A stretch of 64,000 nt of DNA from Gracilimonas halophila (GTDB taxonomy: Bacteria > Bacteroidota > Rhodothermia > Balneolales > Balneolaceae), in NCBI RefSeq assembly GCF_042684365.1, contig NZ_JBHULI010000024.1, forward strand, positions 620,001-684,000. Reading direction: 5' to 3'. A program made the position numbers and the translations under genes. Below the pieces are notes generated by a model. That model was not told the origin of the DNA. It made no database searches and saw nothing but the letters and a program-made list of their open reading frames with translations. Numbering within the stretch: position 1 is the first letter of the stretch; each line of letters opens with the position of its first letter. Shown piece after piece: positions 9,132-17,083 of the stretch.

Positions 9132-10784
9132 TTATTCGCTATATACTTTCTCTCCTGCCACCCAGGTTTCAAGTACATTGGTTTGCCATATTTCTATTGC
9201 AGGAACTTCAAAAAAGTCTCTGTCTATGACAACAAAATCAGCCCATTTACCGGCTTCTAGTGTCCCGAGAATATCCTCCTGATGCGCAGCATAAGCAGCG
9301 TCAATAGTAAAAGACCGAAGTGTTTCTTCCCGGCTTAGTGCTTCTTCAGGATACCATCCTCCCGGTGGGTTCCCTTCATGATCCTGACGTGTGACCGAGG
9401 AATACAATCCATAAAAGGGATTGGAATGCTCTACCGGGAAATCAGAACCATTAGCGATGATGGTTCCCTGATCTAAAAACTTCTGCCAGGCATAGCCGCC
9501 TTTTATTCTATCCGGGCCAACTCGGTCTTCTGCCATATTCTTATCACTTGTGGCATGAGTGGCTTGCATAGAAGCAATCAGATCTAATTCTACGAACCTG
9601 GGAATATCCTGAAGAGATACGATCTGGGCATGTTCAACTCTGTGGCGCAGGCCCTGGTCACCATATTCTTCTTTGGCATTTTCAAATGCGTTGAGCACTA
9701 CATCATTAGCCCTGTCTCCGATAGCGTGAATATTGGTTTGATATCCATTTCCTACCGACTTCATCACCATCTCATTAAGTTCTTCCTGATCATAAAACAG
9801 TAATCCACGATTCCCGGGATCATCGGAATACGGTTCTTTCATCGCTGCACCACGACTTCCTAAAGCACCGTCAGCAGAGATCTTGACACTTCGTAAAGCC
9901 AGGCGATCATTTGCATAAGAATTGATCGGGCCATTTTCTGAAAGCTCATCAAATGCAGAACCTGTTCCTCTTATCATTGCGTAAATACGGGTAGTCATTT
10001 TACCTGCATCAGCAAAATCTTTGTATAAATTCCAGGTTTCTACCCCCATACCTGCATCATGAACGGAAGTAAGTCCCATTCGGGCCATTTGCTCAAGTGC
10101 CTTTTCAAGGGCCAGTTCCATCTCCACTTCAGTAGGCTCGGGTACTATTTGGTTGATATAATTCTCAGCTGCGTCTATAAAAACCCCCGTAGCATTTCCG
10201 GCTCGATCTCTTATCACTTTGCCTCCCTGAGGGTCAGGTGTCTCTCTACTGATTCCTGCAAGTTCCATGGCTTTAGTGTTAGCCCAGGCTGCGTGCCCGT
10301 CCACTCGGGTAAGCCATACGGGACGATCATCCACAACTTCATCTAAGTCAGCTGCTGTAGGAAATTCATTTTCTTCCCAGAGGGTTTGATTCCATCCACG
10401 CCCTTGGATCCATTCCAGTTCGGGGTTAGCTTCAGCGTATGCTTTAATAGTATCGAGCGTAGCCTCCAGAGTTTCAATACCCGACAAGTTAACGTTTAAC
10501 TCCTGATATCCCAGCCCCATTACATGGCCGTGAGCATCAATAAGTCCCGGTAAAACAGTCTTACCTTCCAGATCTATTATTTCTCCTGAAGGATTTTCCG
10601 AAAGCTCACTTCCCCCAACATCAACGATCTTTCCATTTTCGATGATCATTGTTTCAAAAGAGATCACCTCATCTCCTGAGAAAGTATATCCGTTTGCATT
10701 TATGAATGTCTTTCTATTATTGGTATCAGTACATGCAGAAATGACAACTGCGAATACAAGAATAGTAGTAAGTAGCTTTTTCAT
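9132..10784 (-). CDS. Lipoprotein amidohydrolase, YtcJ-like (amidohydrolase family 3)
   Basis: The 550-residue protein has a lipobox (VVISAC, Cys18), so it is exported and membrane-anchored. The metal site begins with H85-x-H87 in GLIDAHGHVMG. Family-3 landmarks follow: WIQGRGWNQTLW, RVDGHAAWANTKAM, VKISADGALGSRGAAM, HAIGDRAND, RVEHAQ and NGSDFPVEHSNPFYGLY. The C-terminus ends with GTLEAGKWADFVVIDRD. Members hydrolyse amide or related bonds with one or two metal ions, but the physiological substrate is unknown. It is its own transcription unit. Confidence 0.92.
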   Translation of the reverse strand: MKKLLTTILVFAVVISACTDTNNRKTFINANGYTFSGDEVISFETMIIENGKIVDVGGSELSENPSGEIIDLEGKTVLPGLIDAHGHVMGLGYQELNVNLSGIETLEATLDTIKAYAEANPELEWIQGRGWNQTLWEENEFPTAADLDEVVDDRPVWLTRVDGHAAWANTKAMELAGISRETPDPQGGKVIRDRAGNATGVFIDAAENYINQIVPEPTEVEMELALEKALEQMARMGLTSVHDAGMGVETWNLYKDFADAGKMTTRIYAMIRGTGSAFDELSENGPINSYANDRLALRSVKISADGALGSRGAAMKEPYSDDPGNRGLLFYDQEELNEMVMKSVGNGYQTNIHAIGDRANDVVLNAFENAKEEYGDQGLRHRVEHAQIVSLQDIPRFVELDLIASMQATHATSDKNMAEDRVGPDRIKGGYAWQKFLDQGTIIANGSDFPVEHSNPFYGLYSSVTRQDHEGNPPGGWYPEEALSREETLRSFTIDAAYAAHQEDILGTLEAGKWADFVVIDRDFFEVPAIEIWQTNVLETWVAGEKVYSE

Positions 10785-10911
10785 GTTCTGTTATTAATTA
10801 GAGTTATTTTTGAATATAAGGAAACGACTACGTTTTGATAACTAATTAAGCAGATTAGTTTCAAACTTTATAATAATCAATTTTGCATCCGATAAGGCCC
10901 TAAAACAATTA

Positions 10912-11349
10912 TCAGCAGAAAGATTCCCAGGATATTCTTCTGAGAAAATCAGGCTTTATATTCAGATCCTCTATTTCATCTTTTGAGAAAAAGCCTATAT
11001 CTCTCAATATCTGATGTTGTTTCAACATTTCCGGATCTGCACCAAGTTGAATATCTCCGCTCATCCTTTCAACCAAATAATAAAATTCGATTGCATGAAT
11101 GGGAGGCTCGATCAGCTCGTGAATTTGAACCTGTTTCTGAACATCGACCTTGAGCCCTGTCTCTTCTAGAAATTCACGGGTCAATGCCTCTTCTAAGGAT
11201 TCCCCAAACTCAACACCACCTCCGGGAGGCATCCAGGTCCATTGATTGGTTATGGGCGACTTCAATTCGACAAGAAGTATCTTATCCTTTTCAAATAGAA
11301 GTCCACAAGAACGCACCCTCAGCTTGCCGGAGTATTGGCCTTCGGTCAT
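10912..11349 (-). CDS. Nudix hydrolase
   Basis: The 145-residue protein has a complete Nudix box: G44-x5-E50-x7-R58-E59-F60-x-E62-E63-x-G65-L66 (inside GGVEFGESLEEALTREF and LEETGL). It should cleave nucleoside diphosphates linked to another moiety using Mg2+. Its ATG overlaps the pyrG stop by 4 bases (ATGA), so it is translationally coupled to CTP synthase. That suggests a nucleotide-pool or sanitation role, although the substrate is not readable. Confidence 0.92.
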   Translation of the reverse strand: MTEGQYSGKLRVRSCGLLFEKDKILLVELKSPITNQWTWMPPGGGVEFGESLEEALTREFLEETGLKVDVQKQVQIHELIEPPIHAIEFYYLVERMSGDIQLGADPEMLKQHQILRDIGFFSKDEIEDLNIKPDFLRRISWESFC

Positions 11350-13004
11350 GACTGTCCGGTTGCGGCTTTGGCTTTTTTCAGGCTTTTATAAGAATTCGTT
11401 GATTTTGCATTCTTAAGACTGGCTTTAACAAAGTCAACAAATAATGGATGTGGATTATTTACGGTACTCTTTAACTCAGGGTGAAACTGAACACCGACAA
11501 ACCATGGATGATCTTCGATCTCAACGATCTCCACTAAGTCTCTCTCGGGATTCATCCCTGCCAAACTCATTCCATGCTCTGTAAGTTTGTATCTCAAATT
11601 GTTATTCACTTCATAGCGGTGGCGATGTCGCTCATCAATATTCTCTGTACCGTAGGCTTCAAACGATCTTGACCCCTTCTTCAGCTTACAATCATATTTA
11701 CCAAGGCGCATGGTTCCCCCCATATTCTTAAGATCTTTCTGATCTTGCATAATATCTATAATGGGGTATTCAGAATTTTCATCAAACTCTGCACTATTGG
11801 CATCTTCCCACCCGCAAACATTTCGGGCATACTCAATAACAGAACATTGCATGCCAAGGCAAATTCCAAAGAATGGGATATTGTTCGTACGAGCAAAATT
11901 AACTGCAGACAATTTACCTTCAATGCCTCTTCCACCAAAACCGGGGGCAACTAAAACTCCGGATACATCTTTTAATACATCCGAAACATTGTCTTTGGTC
12001 AGGTTATCCGATTGGATCCATTTAATATTGACTTTACAATCGTTTACCGCGCCGGCATGTATAAAAGCTTCAACTATTGATTTATAGGAATCGTGATGTT
12101 CTACATACTTACCCACCAACGCAATGTTGATCTCCCCTGAAGGATTGCAAACAGCTTCAACAAAACCGATCCAGTTATCCAGCTTGGGTTTCGAAGTTTT
12201 GAGATTCAGCTTATCGATCACCCTTTTGTCAAGCCCCTCCTTCTGCATCAGAAGCGGAACTTCATAAATGCTTTTTGCATCTGCCGATTCTATCACGTCC
12301 TCAATTTCAACATTACAGAACTGAGCTACTTTACGACGTATTGTCTCGTCCAGATGATGCTCTGTACGACAAACAAGAATGTCCGGCTGAAGACCGCTTT
12401 CAGAAAGTGTTTTTACGGAATGCTGTGTGGGTTTGGTCTTTAATTCACCGGCTGCGGCCAGATATGGAACCAGAGTTAAGTGAATAGAAAGAGTGTCCTT
12501 ACGCCCTACATTATATCGTAATTGACGTACCGCTTCTATATATGGTAAACTTTCGATATCACCAACAGTACCTCCGATCTCAACTAATACTACATCATAA
12601 TTTCCGGACTGACCAAGTTTGAGTACATGGGATTGAATTTCATCCGTGATGTGAGGAATTACCTGTACTGTTTTCCCAAGATACGCTCCCTGCCGCTCCT
12701 TCATGATCACATCATAATAGACCCGACCGGTTGTAACGTTATTGCTTTGAGAGGTTTTGATATCCAGGAATCGCTCGTAGTGTCCCAGATCCAGATCAGT
12801 TTCGGCGCCATCATCGGTCACATATACTTCACCATGTTCATATGGATTCATGGTTCCCGGATCAACATTGATATATGGATCCAGTTTTTGGATGGTAACT
12901 TTAAGGCCTTGCGCAACGAGCAATCGCCCAAGAGATGCACATATTATACCTTTACCAAGTGATGACGTAACCCCTCCGGTTACAAAAATATATTTAGTGG
13001 ACAT
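11346..13004 (-). CDS. pyrG: CTP synthase
   Basis: The 552-residue protein converts UTP to CTP using ATP and glutamine. The N-terminal amidoligase domain starts KYIFVTGGVTSSLGKG and contains LDPYINVDPGTMNPYEHGEV. The C-terminal class I glutaminase domain (from about residue 290) has the nucleophile in FFGICLGMQ and the His-Glu pair in VQFHPEL. Length is normal for the family. The downstream Nudix gene overlaps by 4 bases. Confidence 0.98.
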   Translation of the reverse strand: MSTKYIFVTGGVTSSLGKGIICASLGRLLVAQGLKVTIQKLDPYINVDPGTMNPYEHGEVYVTDDGAETDLDLGHYERFLDIKTSQSNNVTTGRVYYDVIMKERQGAYLGKTVQVIPHITDEIQSHVLKLGQSGNYDVVLVEIGGTVGDIESLPYIEAVRQLRYNVGRKDTLSIHLTLVPYLAAAGELKTKPTQHSVKTLSESGLQPDILVCRTEHHLDETIRRKVAQFCNVEIEDVIESADAKSIYEVPLLMQKEGLDKRVIDKLNLKTSKPKLDNWIGFVEAVCNPSGEINIALVGKYVEHHDSYKSIVEAFIHAGAVNDCKVNIKWIQSDNLTKDNVSDVLKDVSGVLVAPGFGGRGIEGKLSAVNFARTNNIPFFGICLGMQCSVIEYARNVCGWEDANSAEFDENSEYPIIDIMQDQKDLKNMGGTMRLGKYDCKLKKGSRSFEAYGTENIDERHRHRYEVNNNLRYKLTEHGMSLAGMNPERDLVEIVEIEDHPWFVGVQFHPELKSTVNNPHPLFVDFVKASLKNAKSTNSYKSLKKAKAATGQS

Positions 13005-13032
13005 GCGGGATGTGAGTGTAGTTGATGGATGT

Positions 13033-13055
13033 AAAATATAGGAGGTTCCCCCTCC
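13033..13055 (-). terminator. Weak hairpin after the glycerophosphodiesterase gene
   Basis: On the minus strand a 5-bp stem (ggagg / cctcc) with a 5-nt loop is followed by an A/T-rich stretch. It lies between the phosphodiesterase stop (13077) and the pyrG start. It is short, so the terminator call is tentative. Confidence 0.3.
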
Positions 13056-13076
13056 GCATTCAATCCAAAACCGGAA

Positions 13077-13979
13077 TTAACTTTCGTTACTTTTCCACAA
13101 GTTTTCCACAATCTTTTTTAATACATCAGGTTTATCAGAAAAAATGCCGCTTGCTCCCCGTTTTATCATTTTTCGCATGAGCCGTTCACTATTTACGGTA
13201 TATACAAAAACCGGGAAACCTGCCTCTGATGCTTCCTTAGCCCATCTTTTAGAAAACTGCCTGTAACTGCAGTTAAAAGCATCTGCATTATACCCTTCCA
13301 CTAATTCTGATGGTGTTCGGTTCCCTGATTGTTGCTTCTCGTACAACAAAGCTGCTGCAATGTCCACATTTATTTTCTTTAGATGAGCGATTGCCCGGTA
13401 ATCAAAGCTGGAGAACAGTATATAATCCTCCATTTCGTACTTTTTAACCAATTCCCAGGCTTTTTGCTCTATACCTCTCCATGCTTCATCTGTCACTGCT
13501 TCCGTCTTGATCTCGATATTAACGGAGATCTTTCCTTTGGCAAATTCCAATACTTCTTCAAGGGTTGGTATTGGTTCCCCAGCGTGTTCAGCACTGAACC
13601 ATGAGCCTGCATCCAGGGTTTTAAGTTCTTCGAGGGTGTGATCAGAAACTGACCCCTGACCTGTTGTGGTCCGGTCTAAAGTTTCATCATGGATCACAAC
13701 AGGAATTCCATCTTTACTGAGAGTAACATCTAACTCGATCATTTCAGCACCCATCTCATAAGCAGCTCTAAAAGCACTCATTGTATTCTCGGGATGATAA
13801 GCACTTGCTCCGCGATGCCCTATGATCACAAAGCCATCACGGTTATCGGAATAGAGGGAGACAGGAAGGTCCATCATTTGTTCCTGAGCATGTATGGTGG
13901 GACTACAGATCCACATAAATACAACCAAAAATACATGAATATTCAATTTTCCAATGTTTAATAATTCTCTCAGATTCAT
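13077..13979 (-). CDS. Secreted glycerophosphodiester phosphodiesterase
   Basis: The 300-residue protein has a signal peptide ending near TIHAQEQ (about residue 32). The GDPD TIM-barrel is recognised by the catalytic His-Arg motif GHRGASAYHPENT, the metal/catalytic segment ELDVTLSKDGIPVVIHDETLDRTT, IEIKTE, and the C-terminal GFPVFVYTVNSE...GIFSDKP. It hydrolyses glycerophosphodiesters to glycerol-3-phosphate and an alcohol, here in the periplasm. The pyrG gene starts 72 bases downstream on the same strand. Confidence 0.95.
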   Translation of the reverse strand: MNLRELLNIGKLNIHVFLVVFMWICSPTIHAQEQMMDLPVSLYSDNRDGFVIIGHRGASAYHPENTMSAFRAAYEMGAEMIELDVTLSKDGIPVVIHDETLDRTTTGQGSVSDHTLEELKTLDAGSWFSAEHAGEPIPTLEEVLEFAKGKISVNIEIKTEAVTDEAWRGIEQKAWELVKKYEMEDYILFSSFDYRAIAHLKKINVDIAAALLYEKQQSGNRTPSELVEGYNADAFNCSYRQFSKRWAKEASEAGFPVFVYTVNSERLMRKMIKRGASGIFSDKPDVLKKIVENLWKSNES

Positions 13980-14024
13980 GCCATTAAAATAGACAGTATG
14001 TATAAACTAACCGTTAACAAAGAA

Positions 14025-14375
14025 TTAATTCTGAGAACTAATCACCCTCTTAATGGCTTTATGCAATAAGGAATCGAAAGCTCCGGAATTGGTTACGGTC
14101 CGGTACATAAAATATAGACCTATCATGGTGGTGATGCTTCCAAACACTGTCATAATGGTAGCTAGCCAAAGTGGGTTAATGCTATTAAGCAATGAAAGTG
14201 CCACCACAGAAGTACCTAAAAAGATCTGCATAGATGCAGCAATAAAGTGCAAACCGTCAATGGAATGCACCTGATCTATGAATGCAGAAATTCCTGAATC
14301 CTTATGACCTGATTTATTTACGTTTTTTAGGTCATTACTAACAGCAGAGTTTTTATATTTCTCTTCTTCAAACAT
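14025..14375 (-). CDS. Small membrane protein of unknown function
   Basis: The 116-residue protein has a polar N-terminal 40 residues followed by two hydrophobic helices (IAASMQIFLGTSVVALSLL and LATIMTVFGSITTMIGLYFMY) and a basic C-terminal tail. I recognise no family. It is divergent from rlmB across a 79-base gap that must hold both promoters, and it lies 45 bases upstream of the phosphodiesterase gene on the same strand, so the two may be co-transcribed. Confidence 0.65.
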   Translation of the reverse strand: MFEEEKYKNSAVSNDLKNVNKSGHKDSGISAFIDQVHSIDGLHFIAASMQIFLGTSVVALSLLNSINPLWLATIMTVFGSITTMIGLYFMYRTVTNSGAFDSLLHKAIKRVISSQN

Positions 14376-14454
14376 GTCCTTTATTTTTAGCTAACCTGAG
14401 TACCAACCTTCTTTACCTTATTATAACTAAAGTAAAACTATTTTAAAATAAATT

Positions 14455-15201
14455 ATGCCAAAACCAGATAACTTTTTGATCTACGGACGCAATCCAGTAG
14501 AAGAAATCCTTCAAGATCGACCTAACGAAGTTGATAAGGTATTTGTAAAAAATAGTATAAAGCCCAGTTCATACCAGAATATCAGTGAACTTTCACAAAA
14601 AAACGGAGTCCCTTTAGTAAAGGTTCCCGGGGCAAAAATTTATAGTCTGGTTGGTAAAGTAGCTGACCAGGGTTTTGTTGCACAGTTAAGTGCCGCGCAG
14701 TACACGAACTTCTTTGATTGGGTTGAGACTTTGATCCTTTCTAAAAATCCAGCTGTATTATTATTACATGGAATTGAAGACCCTCACAATTTTGGGGCCA
14801 TCCTGCGCTCGGCTGCTGCAGCGGGAATAGAGGCTGTGATCATACCTATGCAAAATCAGGCCCCTGTAAATGCTACGGTTTTTAAAACTTCAGCAGGTAC
14901 AGCTGGCAAAATCCCAATTATTCGTGTTCATGATATAAATCAAGGACTTAAAGACCTTAAAGCTACGGGATTCACTATCGTTGGATTAGATGGTGAGGCA
15001 AAACAAACATTATGGGAAGCAGACCTGGATCGTCCCATTGCATTTATGATAGGAAGTGAAGGCGAGGGTATTCATTCTGAAAATCTAAAACGCTGCGATA
15101 CCGTCCTTAACATACCCATGTTAAATAATGTGGAATCACTTAATGCTTCTGTTAGTGCAGCTCTTGTAAGTTACGAATGGATGAGAAGGAAAAAACAATA
15201 G
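14455..15201 (+). CDS. rlmB: 23S rRNA 2'-O-methyltransferase, RlmB type (SpoU/TrmH family)
   Basis: The 248-residue protein has an N-terminal substrate-binding domain starting with LIYGRNPVEEIL and a C-terminal knotted SPOUT domain. The three SpoU motifs are visible: GIEDPHNFGAILRSAAAAG, FMIGSEGEGI and NIPMLNNVESLNASVSAAL. It is expected to methylate the ribose of G2251 in 23S rRNA; a tRNA-modifying TrmH relative is the alternative. It converges on the NamZ-type gene with a gap of only 7 bases and no clear terminator. Confidence 0.93.
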   Translation: MPKPDNFLIYGRNPVEEILQDRPNEVDKVFVKNSIKPSSYQNISELSQKNGVPLVKVPGAKIYSLVGKVADQGFVAQLSAAQYTNFFDWVETLILSKNPAVLLLHGIEDPHNFGAILRSAAAAGIEAVIIPMQNQAPVNATVFKTSAGTAGKIPIIRVHDINQGLKDLKATGFTIVGLDGEAKQTLWEADLDRPIAFMIGSEGEGIHSENLKRCDTVLNIPMLNNVESLNASVSAALVSYEWMRRKKQ

Positions 15202-15208
15202 CTTTCTG

Positions 15209-16432
15209 TCAGTATAGTAAGTAGTCCGCTCTTTTTTTCTTAAAGGAAGCGACCTCATCTTCCCATGATGGAAGCCCTGCTTTGTTTTCAATAATAGTTT
15301 TCAGATCAATGCCGAATAAATTATTGGCAAATGGTTTTATCTCAAAATCATCGGTATGGTCTCGATTAAATTCCAGCAATGCCAGCCCGAGTTTAAGCGG
15401 ATCCGTTTTTGAATACCCTTCAGGAAACGACAGGTGAAATCCATAACATAATTCACCTTCTAATTTTGGTGACAATGCCTTACCGGGTATTGACCTTGGT
15501 TCAAAAGTAACAGAATCTATCCTGACAGAATGCTTTTCCTGAATAGAGTCCAGCTCGGAGCCTGAAAAATTCAGATCAGGAGAACCTATCATCAAAAATG
15601 GGTTCTCGGTTCCTCTTCCTTCAGAAAGATTTGTTCCTTCAAAGATGACTGTCCCGGCGTAGGCAAAAGCGTGCTCAAAAGTTGGAAGATTGGGAGACGG
15701 GGCGATCCACTCCAGCCCGGTTTCAGGCCAAATCATATCACGTTGCCAGCCCGCTGTCTTAATGATCCGATAATTCGGAATCTGTTCTAATTCAAGCCAC
15801 CCCTCTCCAACTGCCATCTGAGCCAATTCCCCCATTGTCATTCCATAAATGACGGGTGTGGGGTAAAACCCGACAAAGGATTTGTATTCTTCTTGTAAGA
15901 TCCACCCCGCCACATACTCCCCTCCCAATGGATTTGGACGATCCAGGATCCAAAGTTCTTTATCATTTTCTGCCAGGGCTTCCATTACCAGTCCCATAGT
16001 AGCACTGTAAGTATAAAACCGAACACCCATATCCGGGAGGTCAAACAGAATTACATCTACATATTCAAGCATCTCGGCAGTTGGCTTTTTGGAAGAACCA
16101 TACAAAGAAAAAACAGGTAAGCCTGTTTCCTGATCTATACCATCCTCTATGACTTCCCCTGCGCCGGATTGTCCTCTGAAACCATGTTCAGCTGCGAAAA
16201 GTGCCGTAACATTCACTCCTGAATTCATCAGTGTGTCAACCATATGAACTCCGTTAACACGCGAAGTTGGATTCATAAGTAACCCAACTCTTTTTCCCTC
16301 TAATCCCTGAAGGTGATCCTCAAGCAACACTTCTATTCCAAGTTTCACTTTCGGCTGTTCTTCGGCATACTGAAGGTTACACCCGGTAAATAGTATAAAT
16401 ACCGTGAGAATGAACAATAAATGGTTCCTCAT
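15209..16432 (-). CDS. NamZ-type exo-beta-N-acetylmuramidase (DUF1343) lipoprotein
   Basis: The protein has a lipoprotein signal (FILFTGC) followed by the DUF1343/NamZ core: GKRVGLLMNPTSRVNGVH, FAAEHGFRGQSGAGE, VILFDLPDMGVRFYTYSATM, WILDRPNPLGGEYVAGWIL, PVIYGMTMGELA and FEGTNLSEGRGTENPF. NamZ of Tannerella releases terminal MurNAc, which fits peptidoglycan recycling. The frame opens at ATG 16453, but that codon directly touches the T-run of the ndk terminator. ATG 16432 has an AGG Shine-Dalgarno site at good spacing and starts just before the signal peptide, so I prefer it. Confidence 0.92.
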   Translation of the reverse strand: MRNHLLFILTVFILFTGCNLQYAEEQPKVKLGIEVLLEDHLQGLEGKRVGLLMNPTSRVNGVHMVDTLMNSGVNVTALFAAEHGFRGQSGAGEVIEDGIDQETGLPVFSLYGSSKKPTAEMLEYVDVILFDLPDMGVRFYTYSATMGLVMEALAENDKELWILDRPNPLGGEYVAGWILQEEYKSFVGFYPTPVIYGMTMGELAQMAVGEGWLELEQIPNYRIIKTAGWQRDMIWPETGLEWIAPSPNLPTFEHAFAYAGTVIFEGTNLSEGRGTENPFLMIGSPDLNFSGSELDSIQEKHSVRIDSVTFEPRSIPGKALSPKLEGELCYGFHLSFPEGYSKTDPLKLGLALLEFNRDHTDDFEIKPFANNLFGIDLKTIIENKAGLPSWEDEVASFKKKRADYLLY

Positions 16433-16453
16433 TTTAGCCTGATTTGATTTCAT

Positions 16454-16486
16454 AAAAAAACCCTGTACTAAATTAAAAGTACAGGG
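16454..16486 (-). terminator. Rho-independent terminator of ndk, abutting the next gene
   Basis: The 9-bp stem ccctgtact / agtacaggg has an 8-nt loop. The A-run at 16454-16460 gives a minus-strand T-run that ends exactly where the upstream ATG of the NamZ-type gene begins. Confidence 0.88.
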
Positions 16487-16516
16487 CTCTAATGTAGTAT
16501 GATTGCGACAAATTAA

Positions 16517-16948
16517 TTAAGCCTGATTTGCCACAACTTCAGATTCAGGAAAAAAGTAAGCTGCTTCAATCTTTCCGTTTTCTACAGAATCAGATCCATG
16601 GATAATGTTCTCACCAAGGCTATCCGCAAAATCGGCACGAATAGTCCCTTCATCAGCTTCGGCAGGATTGGTAGCACCAATAAAAGTTCTTAAGTCAGCA
16701 ATTGCATTTTCTTTTTCGAGGATCATTGGTACACAGGCACCGCTGCTCATAAACTCACAAAGCTCATCATAAAAAGGTCGTTCTTTGTGAACTGCATAAA
16801 ATCCGCCGGCGGTATCTTTTGTCAGGCGGGTCATTTTCATTGCCAGGATCTTAAAACCGGCTTCCTGAATTCGTTTTGTTACTTCACCGATCAGTCCTTT
16901 ACGTACACAATCGGGTTTGAGAATAGTCAGTGTTCTTTCTTTTGCCAT
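16517..16948 (-). CDS. ndk: Nucleoside diphosphate kinase
   Basis: The 143-residue protein has normal family length. It begins with RTLTILKPDCVRKGLIGEV and contains the phosphorylated histidine H117 in ENIIHGSDS, plus GATNPAEADEGTIRADF. It exchanges the gamma-phosphate among nucleoside triphosphates. It is transcribed divergently from the cyclase gene and is followed by its own terminator. A symmetric TGTAAC/GTTACA site lies 21 bases upstream of the start. Confidence 0.98.
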   Translation of the reverse strand: MAKERTLTILKPDCVRKGLIGEVTKRIQEAGFKILAMKMTRLTKDTAGGFYAVHKERPFYDELCEFMSSGACVPMILEKENAIADLRTFIGATNPAEADEGTIRADFADSLGENIIHGSDSVENGKIEAAYFFPESEVVANQA

Positions 16949-16969
16949 TATTATTGTCTGTTAAAATTT

Positions 16970-16988
16970 TGTAACATTTGGCGTTACA
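16970..16988. promoter_or_regulatory. Possible operator upstream of ndk
   Basis: A perfect dyad TGTAAC-N7-GTTACA sits in the divergent ndk/cyclase interval. Length and symmetry suit a dimeric regulator, but none is identified and the site could be chance. Confidence 0.3.
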
Positions 16989-17083
16989 GTAACTCTATTT
17001 AGTGTTCAGTAAAGATACGGGTTCATTCATCAAGTTTCGAACCTTTTGTTTTTTACTTAGAGTTATTTGGTTAGATCAATAGT

